From CAZASK01 sp964487845 (lineage in GTDB: Bacteria > Chlamydiota > Chlamydiia > Chlamydiales > FEN-1388): 31,970 nucleotides of DNA. Under the pieces are notes generated by a model. That model was not told the DNA's origin. It was given only the letters and a program-made list of their open reading frames with translations, and did not search any database. The position numbers and the translations under genes are program-made. The DNA is taken from NCBI GenBank assembly GCA_964487845.1, contig CAZASK010000016.1:1-31970 (forward strand), written 5' to 3'. Position 1 is the first letter of the stretch. The number at the start of each line of letters is the position of its first letter. This document shows, in pieces, positions 7,852-15,027 of this stretch.

Positions 7852-8612
7852 AGAAGCCTTTCAAATTCAGATAATCCCTGATAATGCCCTTCAGATAATT
7901 CATAATCAAGAAGTTGATAATAGCGCATGAGTTCGGGTGTGGATATGTTTACGCTGTTTTGGGCCATCTGAACGATTTCGGGTAACTTTTCATGGGACCA
8001 ATAGCGCTGTTTTTTCATTTTTTCCATGCAGGCTTCTATCTCCGATTGCTTCTCATAAAATATCTCTTTTGGGCTGGCAAAAACAGCAAAGATAAAGGGT
8101 TTTTTTGTCTCTTTATACCAGGCTCTTGCAAGGTCTATGCGTTCAAATCCTTTTACGGTGTCATGTAAAAGACAGCTATCGCCTATCAAAAGAAATGCTG
8201 CAAAATCTCGCAGTGCATCTTCTTTTGTTGTGCGGGGATCAAATAGTGTAAAATCACAAGATACGTTCCAGTAGTTCTTGCAGAGTATTTTTAAGAGTGC
8301 ATTTGAAGTTTGACTTGTATTTGGAATTGCAATTTGTTTTCCATCTAACATCTCTTTTTTTATTCTTGTATACAGGCATACGCTCATCACCTCTTTTGTG
8401 GCGCCGATACCAAGTCCTCGTAGCAATTCGTATTTATTTTTGTGTTCGAGATAGCTTGCACTGCTTACAAGTCCGACATCTATGATACCATTTGCAAGCC
8501 ATGTGTTGACCTGCGCGGGATGTGCGACAGAGAGTTGTACGTTATTTTGCTTTTGCAAAGTGTAGGTAAGAGGGAGTGCGTTTATATAAGAAACGGCGCC
8601 TACTTTCAGCAT
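7848..8612 (-). CDS. mqnA: Chorismate dehydratase MqnA
   Basis: MqnA converts chorismate to 3-enolpyruvylbenzoate, the entry step of the futalosine route to menaquinone. The 254-residue protein has the family N-terminus VGAVSYINALPL (4-15). It continues with HPAQVNTWLANGIIDVGLVSS (about 31-51), IAIPNTSQTS (substrate-cleft loop) and FLLIGDSCL. The fold is a periplasmic-binding-protein-like two-lobe domain without a signal peptide, so it acts in the cytosol. It begins 7 bases after the mqnE stop and overlaps menG by 4 bases. Confidence 0.92.
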   Translation of the reverse strand: MLKVGAVSYINALPLTYTLQKQNNVQLSVAHPAQVNTWLANGIIDVGLVSSASYLEHKNKYELLRGLGIGATKEVMSVCLYTRIKKEMLDGKQIAIPNTSQTSNALLKILCKNYWNVSCDFTLFDPRTTKEDALRDFAAFLLIGDSCLLHDTVKGFERIDLARAWYKETKKPFIFAVFASPKEIFYEKQSEIEACMEKMKKQRYWSHEKLPEIVQMAQNSVNISTPELMRYYQLLDYELSEGHYQGLSEFERLL

Positions 8613-8619
8613 GAACCAC

Positions 8620-9696
8620 CTATCTTAGTACAACATCAGGATATCCTGAGTGTACTTTTACTGGAATTCGTCCACAATCTGTAATGATTTCAGCCATTGC
8701 TTTTTCGGACATTGCAAAGCGTACTCCGCCAGCCATCGTTATGATTTGCTCTTCTATAGCAGTGGATGCAAAGTCGTTTGCGCCGCAGTTGAGCATCTTT
8801 TTTGCCTCTTCAATGCCGAGATAATTCCAAAGCACTTTGATGTGGGGGATATTATCAAGCATCAAGCGCGCTACTGCGTATATGAGAGATATATCTTTTG
8901 GCTTCAGCTGTTGCAAGCGTTTTCCAAGAGCATTGTTTTCTATATGGAATTTGAGGGGAATAAAAGCTTGAAAGCCATGTGTCTCATCTTGTAGAAGCCT
9001 CACTTTATCAAGGTGTGTGATGATATCCTCATTGTCTTCAATGTGACCAAACAACATGGTAATGTTCGATTTTAACCCCATCTGATGGGCAATTCGATGT
9101 ACATGGAGATATTCATCAGACGTTATCTTGCCTGGGGCAATTTTTTTTCTGATTTTTTCGACGAGTATTTCAGCGCCGCCTCCTGGTAGCGAACCTAATC
9201 CCCAAGAGATCATCCGCTCGAACACCTCTTCAATGCTGAGGTTGTGGATGCGTGCCAAAAAGTCATATTCTACAGGTGTAAGCGCTTTGATATGGAGGTT
9301 TGGGTCAATGGCTTTGATTCGAGAAAACACCTCTTGATAGTAATCAAGCGTGCATTCTCGCCATAGACCGCCTACAATATGAACTTCGTTTACTTCCTTA
9401 TCGAGGTGCTGTTTTACACGTTGTTCAATCATCTCTGGTGTCAAAAACCATGCATTCTTCCAGCCCGGTTTTGCGTAAAATGAACAGAGTGGGCAAGAGA
9501 GCTCGCATAGGTTTGTGGGATGAATAAAGAGAGTCGTTGCAAAGTAGACTTCATTACCTACATATGACTTTCGCTTCCAGTCGGCAAGTTGAAGAACAGC
9601 GTTTTTGTCTTGAGATGTGAGGAGTTCTACACCATCTTCTTTTGTGAGCCGCTCTCCAGCGTATACTTTGTTTGCTATTTTTTCGAGTGCAGCCAT
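8620..9696 (-). CDS. mqnE: Aminofutalosine synthase MqnE (radical SAM)
   Basis: MqnE joins 3-enolpyruvylbenzoate and S-adenosylmethionine to give 6-amino-6-deoxyfutalosine. The 358-residue protein holds the radical-SAM cluster motif C64-x3-C68-x2-C71. MqnE-type blocks follow: EVHIVGG (104-110), IKALTPVEY, SLPGGGAEI (169-177), NITMLFGHIE and FIPLKFH. The GGGAEI and EVHIVGG blocks favour MqnE over the related cyclase MqnC. It lies between the NqrM-like gene (3-bp gap) and mqnA (7-bp gap). The hydrolase and cyclase steps of the pathway (MqnB, MqnC, MqnD) are not in this window. Confidence 0.9.
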   Translation of the reverse strand: MAALEKIANKVYAGERLTKEDGVELLTSQDKNAVLQLADWKRKSYVGNEVYFATTLFIHPTNLCELSCPLCSFYAKPGWKNAWFLTPEMIEQRVKQHLDKEVNEVHIVGGLWRECTLDYYQEVFSRIKAIDPNLHIKALTPVEYDFLARIHNLSIEEVFERMISWGLGSLPGGGAEILVEKIRKKIAPGKITSDEYLHVHRIAHQMGLKSNITMLFGHIEDNEDIITHLDKVRLLQDETHGFQAFIPLKFHIENNALGKRLQQLKPKDISLIYAVARLMLDNIPHIKVLWNYLGIEEAKKMLNCGANDFASTAIEEQIITMAGGVRFAMSEKAMAEIITDCGRIPVKVHSGYPDVVLR

Positions 9697-9699
9697 TGT

Positions 9700-9897
9700 T
9701 TACTCATCCTGGTCATGATGCTGACAGAGATGGCATGACTTTTTTTCACCACAGCTTTCATTTTTGTTATCATCAGGATTATATCCACAACGCTTATCGA
9801 GCTTTTTTTTAGCAACGATATACCCTAATCCGAGCCCAAATAAAGCGAGAAGGACAAGACAGCCTGCAAGAAGAATAGTAAAACTAAGATGTGCCAT
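9700..9897 (-). CDS. Small Cys-rich membrane protein, probable NqrM-like maturation factor
   Basis: A 65-residue protein with one N-terminal membrane helix (about 5-28) ending in LGYIVAKKK. A short cytosolic tail follows with four cysteines (C37, C49, C55, C58). This layout, including GYI, a basic patch and then CG...C...CxxC, resembles NqrM (DUF539). NqrM is thought to deliver the iron placed between NqrD and NqrE of the Na+-translocating NADH:quinone reductase. Chlamydiae have that reductase, and the gene heads a menaquinone operon, which supports the idea. The tail is shorter than in Vibrio NqrM and the Cys spacing differs, so a different small metal-binding membrane protein is possible. 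A GAGG site lies 7 bases before the ATG. Confidence 0.5.
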   Translation of the reverse strand: MAHLSFTILLAGCLVLLALFGLGLGYIVAKKKLDKRCGYNPDDNKNESCGEKKSCHLCQHHDQDE

Positions 9898-10038
9898 GGA
9901 TAGACCTCAAATTAAAAAAGCCCGATTGGGACCTGTTTTTACTTGCTACAATGGTTCAAATAAAGATCCAATGAAGACACACCCTAGCACAACCAGTAAA
10001 ACTACTCAACGATTTTGAATAGACTCTCATAATAGGCT

Positions 10039-10140
10039 TCACTTTTCAGCGATAGCGGCCAATATGGCATCTGTTCGTGTTTCATAGTACTCTGCAAGCT
10101 CCGGATAGGTGATGGCCAGCTATTCTTTTAAAGTGCGTAC
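10039..10140 (-). pseudogene. C-terminal remnant of a kinase-like gene (paralog of 10895-11848)
   Basis: On the minus strand this reads LKE, a TAG stop, then 26 codons closely matching the last residues of the intact gene at 10895-11848. The segment LAITYPELAEYYETRTDAIL is identical and the ends differ (AAIAEK versus AASVDK) before a TGA. In the intact gene the codon at the TAG position is TGG (Trp). Upstream of VRTLKE no homology is visible, so only the tail survives. It points to a former tandem copy, or to a duplication that accompanied arrival of the toxin-antitoxin cassette. Confidence 0.8.
10055..10113. repeat. Left copy of 59-bp perfect direct repeat
   Basis: Identical base for base to 10911-10969. 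The similarity decays on both sides (roughly 10042-10130 is alignable with 10898-10986). It lies inside the remnant of the kinase-like gene. Confidence 0.93.
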
Positions 10141-10201
10141 TGTTATTCAATCAGCGAAACGGAATACGACCACTATCTTGAAAAATTTTGAAAACGGCGT
10201 T

Positions 10202-10230
10202 TTGTCGTAAATAAGATAATAAGATATAAT
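10202..10230 (+). promoter_or_regulatory. Promoter of the toxin-antitoxin module
   Basis: TTGTCG (10202-10207), a 17-base spacer, then a perfect TATAAT (10225-10230). An AGGAGG ribosome site (10249-10254) lies 5 bases before the ATG at 10260. A GATAT / ATATC inverted pair (10223-10227, 10235-10239) straddles the -10, where an autorepressing antitoxin might bind; that last point is inference. Confidence 0.65.
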
Positions 10231-10259
10231 GGAGATATCCCTACAATCAGGAGGTTATT

Positions 10260-10499
10260 ATGGGCGCACATAAAGATGTCATTCGTTTTACATTTGATTG
10301 CCCTATAGATTTGCATACTATTGCAAAAATGAAAGCTTCAGCTTTGCATCAAAGTATGAAAGATTATTTAATCGGTCTTTTAGCTAAAGATGCTGTAGAA
10401 CATCCACCAAAATATTTAGATAGTAAATCTTTTAAAAAACAACTTAAACATATTCTACAAGATGATACTGAGCTCATGCAAAAGTTGTCAGATCGATGA
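10260..10499 (+). CDS. Putative ribbon-helix-helix antitoxin of a Doc-type module
   Basis: A 79-residue protein directly upstream of, and overlapping by 4 bases (ATGA), a Doc-family toxin gene. The N-terminal half reads as a beta strand (VIRFTFDCP) followed by two helices (DLHTIAKMKASALH, MKDYLIGLLAKD), consistent with a ribbon-helix-helix DNA-binding domain. The C-terminal part would wrap the toxin. An AGGAGG site and a good promoter precede it. Expected role (from the module type): neutralise the toxin and repress the operon. I do not recognise a named family such as Phd. Confidence 0.7.
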   Translation: MGAHKDVIRFTFDCPIDLHTIAKMKASALHQSMKDYLIGLLAKDAVEHPPKYLDSKSFKKQLKHILQDDTELMQKLSDR

Positions 10500-10873
10500 T
10501 TTACCTATCTTTTGAGCAAATAATCGAACTACATGATGCTCTTATTGATACATTTGGTGGCCTTCTTGGAATACGCGAGAGAGGGCTGGTGGAATCTGCT
10601 TTAGCAGCTCCCATGATGGCTGTATTTGGAGAAGAATTGTATAAAACAATTTACCATAAAGCTGCGGCATATCTTTTCTATATAGCTAGAAATCACGCAT
10701 TTCTTGATGGAAACAAAAGAACCGCGGCTGCGGCAGCCTTGTTATTTCTGAGGGTCAATGGAAAGTCTCCTAAATATGATTTGGATCACTTTCTTGAGTT
10801 TATTGTGTTAGTCGCTCAAGGTCAAGTCGATGTAAATACTATCAGTAATTACTTTGCAAAGATTTGCTCTTAG
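10496..10873 (+). CDS. doc: Doc-type (death-on-curing, Fic fold) toxin
   Basis: A 125-residue Fic-fold protein of normal Doc length. The active-site loop HAFLDGNKRT (67-76) matches H-x-F-x-[DN]-[AG]-N-K-R of Doc. N-terminal features of the family are also present: IIELHDALIDTFGG and the IRERGLVESALAAP stretch (26-39). P1 Doc phosphorylates elongation factor Tu and stops translation; the same reaction is expected here by family. All active-site residues are present, so it looks functional. The gene is coupled to the antitoxin by a 4-base overlap and ends in a hairpin. The cassette is flanked by a 59-bp direct repeat, suggesting acquisition. Confidence 0.9.
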   Translation: MIYLSFEQIIELHDALIDTFGGLLGIRERGLVESALAAPMMAVFGEELYKTIYHKAAAYLFYIARNHAFLDGNKRTAAAAALLFLRVNGKSPKYDLDHFLEFIVLVAQGQVDVNTISNYFAKICS

Positions 10874-10890
10874 GATGCTTTTTGCATCCT
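10872..10890. terminator. Hairpin between the toxin gene and the kinase-like gene
   Basis: Perfect 7-bp inverted repeat AGGATGC (10872-10878) / GCATCCT (10884-10890) with a five-T loop. It begins within the stop codon of the toxin and lies 4 bp from the end of the convergent gene, so it could serve both strands. The following T-run is weak. Confidence 0.55.
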
Positions 10891-10894
10891 ATCG

Positions 10895-11848
10895 TTATTT
10901 GTCAACGCTGGCGGCCAATATGGCATCTGTTCGTGTTTCATAGTACTCTGCAAGCTCCGGATAGGTGATCGCTAGCCACTCTTTGAGAGGATAGAGTCGC
11001 TTTTTGTACTCATTTGTCATTTGTTCATGGAGGTCCACCGACGCGCAACGCTTCAAATGTCCTGTGTCAATATAAATTGCTCTTGTCTTTGTAAAGCCGA
11101 TATTGTCATTGCGAAAGAGCGCATAATCGCTATCCATAAATCCCTTTTTGGCAATCGCCAATAAGAGATCAAAAATTTGATCGAGGCGCTGCTTCGCTTC
11201 TGCTATCTTATTCTGATTCATCAGCTTGGTGAGTGTGGGAATAATATACTTTGCGCGTTTTTGGATAATAAAGCTGACATCATCGAGCTTTATTTTATGA
11301 TGTTTTCCTTGTTGGTCAAATACTGTGAGAGTGGGCAGTTGCTTGACTGTTCGATTGAGGTGCGCATAGACAAACCCAGTTTCTTCAGACAATTCTTCAA
11401 AACAAAATTTTGAACTCACAAAGATTTCTTGTCTATGAGATGCCTTATTTACAACACTGCGGCGATAGCCCTTGTCAAATAAGTAAGAGAAAGGGCGTTC
11501 TAGAAATGGTCTTTCACTCATCTTCTGCTGTTGGAAAAATTTTATAACATATTCGCCATCTGGACTTATAAAAGCATAGGCTTGGTATCCTTGTGCGAGC
11601 CACTTAAAGCGCTGTCTGCCAAGCACTTTTACTAACAGATTCTCTTTATCAGAAGTTTGAACATCCCATTCTTTTTTGTAGCTGTACTTGCATACAACAT
11701 TCTCAGGTGCAAAAGCGTGCTCTTGAGGAAGTATGATTTCAATGCGCTTATTTAAACAGCTCACTTGTAAGCATAAAAAACAAGACATAACGATAAGCAA
11801 TACAAAAGCTATATGGGAAAGAGTTATTTTCTTGATTCGTGAGAACAT
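10895..11848 (-). CDS. Membrane-anchored protein-kinase-like protein
   Basis: A 317-residue protein with an N-terminal membrane segment (about 10-31) and a kinase-like domain after it. An N-lobe signature is visible at 87-105: a degenerate glycine loop GYQAYAF followed by EYVIKFF, with K103 in the ATP-lysine position. The C-lobe has GFMDSDYALFRNDNIGF (236-252), recalling the catalytic Asp and Asn, and IDTG (260-263), recalling DFG. Motif spacing is looser than in ordinary Ser/Thr kinases, closer to divergent effector or aminoglycoside-type kinases. The domain assignment is by eye. A broken copy of its C-terminus lies at 10039-10140, on the far side of the toxin-antitoxin cassette. Substrate and topology are unknown. 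Confidence 0.55.
   Translation of the reverse strand: MFSRIKKITLSHIAFVLLIVMSCFLCLQVSCLNKRIEIILPQEHAFAPENVVCKYSYKKEWDVQTSDKENLLVKVLGRQRFKWLAQGYQAYAFISPDGEYVIKFFQQQKMSERPFLERPFSYLFDKGYRRSVVNKASHRQEIFVSSKFCFEELSEETGFVYAHLNRTVKQLPTLTVFDQQGKHHKIKLDDVSFIIQKRAKYIIPTLTKLMNQNKIAEAKQRLDQIFDLLLAIAKKGFMDSDYALFRNDNIGFTKTRAIYIDTGHLKRCASVDLHEQMTNEYKKRLYPLKEWLAITYPELAEYYETRTDAILAASVDK
10911..10969. repeat. Right copy of 59-bp perfect direct repeat
   Basis: Identical to 10055-10113, in the same orientation. This copy lies within the 3' end of the intact kinase-like gene, so the functional reading frame is on this side. Confidence 0.93.
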
Positions 11849-11861
11849 GTTCTAGCATCCA

Positions 11862-11890
11862 TTGATTTTGATAACATACGAAATTTTAAT
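11862..11890 (+). promoter_or_regulatory. Candidate promoter of the MFS-waaA operon
   Basis: TTGATT (11862-11867), a 17-base spacer, then TTTAAT (11885-11890), about 95 bases before the MFS start. The same block is nearly symmetric (ATTGAT ... ATCAAT), so a minus-strand promoter for the kinase-like gene could overlap it. Confidence 0.35.
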
Positions 11891-11984
11891 CAATGCATGC
11901 AGAAGTTTTCAATTTTTTTATTTTTCCTGTCGCAGCAATAGTCCAATGTATTAACATTAGCTCTTAAATATATGAGGTAAGAAG

Positions 11985-13448
11985 ATGATTTTGGTGAGCC
12001 TTGTGTTATGTATGTTCATGGCCGCTGTAGATACTTCTGTTCTGGCCACGATCACGCCCCATATCATTTCCTCTATTGGCCAGATGCACCTCTATCCACT
12101 GTTAAGTGCTGTTTTTTTGTTCGCGTTCGTAGTCATCACTCCCGTTTTTGGGCTCGTTGCCGATTATTGGGGGTGTAAAAAGGCAGGTAGCATCGCTATT
12201 TTTCTTTTCCTTCTCGGCTCCTTTCTTTCAGGTTGCAGCAACTCAATGCAACAGCTGATTGCATTTCGATTTATACAAGGTCTTGGAGCTGGAGGGTTAG
12301 TGAATGTCTGCTTTGTCACCATAGGACGTGTGTATCCATCTGACACAAAAAGATCCTTTATGCAGGCAGTACTTAGTTCTGTATGGACAATTGCGAGCAT
12401 TATAGGGCCTCTGATAGGCGCTGCCTTAACAACCACATTTTCATGGAGAGCGGTTTTTTGGATGAATATCCCTCTTGGTATAGTAGCCATAGTATTGCTC
12501 TTGCGATTTCAGGAATCGCATGTCACACTCCACGAACGTGTTGATACAAAGGGGATTCTTTTATTTGTGCTAGGGTCTGCACTTACATTTTTTTCTTTTA
12601 GCCAGATAGCAGATCGCAATTTTTCATTCATGCAAGCGGCACTGTTTATATTGGGCCTTTTGCTTTTTTCCTGGTTTTCAAAACACGCGTGGGAAAATGA
12701 ATCAGCATTTATTCCACTACGATTATTAAAAAATAAAGGAGTGTTGGCGTGTATTCTGCTAGGTCTTCTTTCTGGAGGATGTTTAACTACAGCAAGTACC
12801 TTAATGTCATTTTATCTGCAGGGAGCTGTAAGAGAAACCATCACTCATACAGGCTTTGTTATAGCGGCACTTTCGATCGGCTGGACGATTGGATCATTTT
12901 TTTGTAGCGCCCTGCTCCATAAACTAGGCTTGAGAAATGTAAGTGTCATTGCTATTGTGCTGTTGACTATAGGATTTCTCTTCTATGCTGCCGCAAATCC
13001 CGCCTGCTCATTGGGCTACTTTTTACTCTCTAGCTCAATTTTTGGTTGCGGAATGGGAATTGTGGTAAATAGCACTATCACTGGAATTATGAGAGCGGTC
13101 TCTCATACGATGATAGGAAGAGCCACTTCTTTTTTAAGTCTTATACGTTCAATGGGCATGAGCATAGGAGCCTCTGTAAGTGGATATATGCAGCTTTTTT
13201 ATTTTCGATCCTATTTACTAGAAAGACCACAAGTGTTATCAGAAGAAGTAATCAATGAGCTTCTTACATACCCTGAAAAGCTGCTTGAATCTGATTTTAC
13301 TTCATCGATGACAGCATCTCAACTCAATGAGATGTGTCTTCTATTTGGCAAGTCTATTGAAGCTGTCTTTGTCTGGCCAGTTGTCATCTTAGTCTTTTCT
13401 CTGGCACTCGTTATCCTTATCCCTAAACGTCAAAGTGAGTCTCTATGA
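11985..13448 (+). CDS. MFS transporter, DHA2-like (14-helix drug exporter type)
   Basis: A 487-residue membrane protein with about 14 hydrophobic segments. Family motifs visible are VDTSVLATITP in helix 1 (motif D1-like), GLVADYWGCKKAG after helix 2 (motif A), RFIQGLGAGG in helix 4 (motif B), and GPLIGAALTTTFSWRAVFWMNIPLG in helix 5 (motif C, the antiporter signature). These point to the EmrB/QacA-type proton-coupled exporters. No EmrA-like periplasmic adaptor is adjacent. The ATG at 11985 is preceded by GAGGTAAGAAG. It overlaps waaA by 4 bases, so the pump is co-translated with Kdo transferase, an uncommon pairing whose meaning is unclear. The substrate is unknown. Confidence 0.88.
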   Translation: MILVSLVLCMFMAAVDTSVLATITPHIISSIGQMHLYPLLSAVFLFAFVVITPVFGLVADYWGCKKAGSIAIFLFLLGSFLSGCSNSMQQLIAFRFIQGLGAGGLVNVCFVTIGRVYPSDTKRSFMQAVLSSVWTIASIIGPLIGAALTTTFSWRAVFWMNIPLGIVAIVLLLRFQESHVTLHERVDTKGILLFVLGSALTFFSFSQIADRNFSFMQAALFILGLLLFSWFSKHAWENESAFIPLRLLKNKGVLACILLGLLSGGCLTTASTLMSFYLQGAVRETITHTGFVIAALSIGWTIGSFFCSALLHKLGLRNVSVIAIVLLTIGFLFYAAANPACSLGYFLLSSSIFGCGMGIVVNSTITGIMRAVSHTMIGRATSFLSLIRSMGMSIGASVSGYMQLFYFRSYLLERPQVLSEEVINELLTYPEKLLESDFTSSMTASQLNEMCLLFGKSIEAVFVWPVVILVFSLALVILIPKRQSESL

Positions 13449-14704
13449 TGATATCGATGATCTATGGTTTCCTCCACTCTATCTTTTTTATATGTAGTTT
13501 GCCAAAAGCTCTTTACCAGATGGCTGTGCACAAAAAATATAGGGGCAGCATCATACAAAGATTTGGGTTTGGGGTGGCGCAATTAGACAAAAAAGCCCCA
13601 GTATATTGGGTGCATGCTGTATCTGTAGGGGAAACAGTAGCGGCAGCTCCGTTGATAGAAAAAATTGTGAAAAATGATCCTACAGCACATGTTGTCATTT
13701 CTTCTATTACAGAGACGGGACATGAGACGGCAAAAAAAATGTTGCCTCAATGTGTCCATCTTTTCTTGCCGTTTGATTTTTCTTGGACCACAAGACGCGT
13801 ACTTTCGAAAATTGCTCCTGATGTTGTTATTTTAGTAGAAGGGGACTTTTGGTATCGCTTTTTACATATTGCCAAAAGGCAAGGCGCAGTCATTGTTGTT
13901 GTAAATGGCAAAATGTCAGCCACCTCGGCAAAGAGATACAGCTATCTTGCATGTTTTTCAAAAAAATTATTTTCTCTTGTCGACCTCTTTATGGTGCAAA
14001 ATGAGGTGTACAAAAAGCGCTTCCAGTCTCTTCATATTCCCAGCTCTAAGTTAAAAGTTACAGGCAACTTAAAAGGGGATAGGCTACCTGCACAACTCAC
14101 AGAAGAAGAGAAGCGCCACTTTGCAATTTCATATAGGATAGACCCCAGTGATTATGTGATTGTCGTTGGCTCTAGCCATGAGCCAGAAGAGGAGAAGATT
14201 GCAGCTGAACTAAAGCCGCTATTGATGCGCTATCCGCAGCTCAAGCTGATGATAGTGCCTCGTCATGTAGAAAGAGCGCCTCACATTTCTCAACTCATGC
14301 AAAAAATGAATCTTGCCGATAGGGTAGTAGTGGTAGATAGAATGGGTGTTTTGACGAAATGTTACCAACTTGCTGATATAGCAATCGTTGCTGGAAGTTT
14401 TGTCTCACACGTAGGAGGACATAACATTTTGGAGCCTGCCATGTATAACGTCGCTGTACTATGTGGGCCATATATGCATGCACAGCCTGAGCTTATAGAG
14501 AGCGCTCTTGCGGTCAATGGCTGTTTGCAGCTCAGAATAGAAGATTTGAGCATAACAATCGAGAAGCTGATACTGGATCCAAGCATGAAACAGGGATTTT
14601 GCAAGAGGGGAGACGATTTTGTAAAAAGCCACCAAGGGGCTACTGAAAAGACGTTTTCACAAATACATTCTCTTGTCCCACAATTTTTTCATGAAAAAAG
14701 ATAA
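13445..14704 (+). CDS. waaA: 3-deoxy-D-manno-octulosonic acid (Kdo) transferase WaaA
   Basis: WaaA transfers Kdo from CMP-Kdo to lipid A at the inner face of the inner membrane. Chlamydial enzymes are multifunctional and build the genus-type Kdo epitope. The 419-residue protein has an N-terminal membrane anchor (about 3-20) and the HAVSVGE segment with the catalytic Glu at 63. It continues with SSITETGHETAKK, LVEGDFWYRF and VGSSHEPEE, and the hallmark VGGHNILEPA at about 322-331. It overlaps the MFS gene by 4 bases. The CMP-Kdo donor is made by KdsB, encoded at 23037-23777. How many Kdo residues this enzyme adds cannot be read from sequence. Confidence 0.94.
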   Translation: MMISMIYGFLHSIFFICSLPKALYQMAVHKKYRGSIIQRFGFGVAQLDKKAPVYWVHAVSVGETVAAAPLIEKIVKNDPTAHVVISSITETGHETAKKMLPQCVHLFLPFDFSWTTRRVLSKIAPDVVILVEGDFWYRFLHIAKRQGAVIVVVNGKMSATSAKRYSYLACFSKKLFSLVDLFMVQNEVYKKRFQSLHIPSSKLKVTGNLKGDRLPAQLTEEEKRHFAISYRIDPSDYVIVVGSSHEPEEEKIAAELKPLLMRYPQLKLMIVPRHVERAPHISQLMQKMNLADRVVVVDRMGVLTKCYQLADIAIVAGSFVSHVGGHNILEPAMYNVAVLCGPYMHAQPELIESALAVNGCLQLRIEDLSITIEKLILDPSMKQGFCKRGDDFVKSHQGATEKTFSQIHSLVPQFFHEKR

Positions 14705-14711
14705 ACGCTGC

Positions 14712-14741
14712 TTGAGATAAATGATGCCAGAAGAGTAGAAT
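14712..14741 (+). promoter_or_regulatory. Promoter of the tRNA pair
   Basis: TTGAGA (14712-14717), an 18-base spacer, then TAGAAT (14736-14741). Both hexamers match consensus at five of six positions. It lies about 53 bases before the first tRNA, consistent with one short precursor for both. Confidence 0.6.
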
Positions 14742-14794
14742 GTTGGAGCGGGTTTATCACAAGAGCGAAAAGAAGTGAATGTGAAAAAAAGTAT

Positions 14795-14867
14795 CGCGGG
14801 GTGGAGCAGGGGTTAGCTCGTTGGGCTCATAACCCAAAGGTCGGAGGTTCGAATCCTCTCCCCGCTA
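14795..14867 (+). tRNA. Initiator tRNA-fMet (anticodon CAT)
   Basis: Full cloverleaf: acceptor CGCGGGG (14795-14801) with CCCCGCT (14860-14866); D stem GAGC/GCTC; anticodon stem TTGGG/CCCAA with loop CTCATAA; T arm GGAGG-TTCGAAT-CCTCT. Three stacked G:C pairs in the anticodon stem and an unpaired 1:72 position identify it as the initiator. The 1:72 mismatch is C:U here instead of the usual C:A. The discriminator is A and CCA is not encoded. Confidence 0.88.
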
Positions 14868-14907
14868 TTTTTCACAAAGCTCATCAAGCCTGTGTAGCCC
14901 GATTGAT

Positions 14908-14981
14908 GGCGGCATAGCTCAGTTGGTTAGAGCAACGGAATCATAATCCGTGTGTCGTAGGTTCGAATCCTACTGCCGCTA
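14908..14981 (+). tRNA. Elongator tRNA-Met (anticodon CAT)
   Basis: Cloverleaf with acceptor GGCGGCA (14908-14914) / TGCCGCT (14974-14980; G1:U72 wobble), D arm GCTC...GAGC, anticodon stem ACGGA/TCCGT around ATCATAA, T arm GTAGG-TTCGAAT-CCTAC and A73. The initiator features are absent. A lysidine-modified tRNA-Ile with the same CAT anticodon is the alternative and cannot be fully excluded. CCA is not encoded. Confidence 0.88.
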
Positions 14982-15027
14982 CAGCTTTTATCTTTTCCTT
15001 TAGATACCTTTTCTTACTTATTCAGTT

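Larger units (their letters stand above)
9898..10259. other. 362-bp gap: operon leader, broken gene fragment, toxin-antitoxin promoter
   Basis: From left to right it holds the upstream region of the quinone operon, a broken gene fragment (10039-10140), and the promoter and ribosome site of the toxin-antitoxin module. The interval 9950-10035 shows no recognisable feature. I see no other gene in it. Confidence 0.6.

Noticed and set aside
9905..9935. CCC-AATC-GGG hairpin followed by T residues in the leader of the quinone operon (minus strand)
   Set aside because: The stem is only 3 bp; too weak to call an attenuator.
9764..10018. Plus-strand open frame of 84 codons across the NqrM-like gene
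   Set aside because: It lies largely antisense to a better-supported small gene, has no ribosome site, and its composition is not protein-like.
14908..14981. Second CAT tRNA as tRNA-Ile2
   Set aside because: The acceptor and anticodon stem look more like elongator tRNA-Met, but the modification that would decide cannot be seen; kept as an alternative only.
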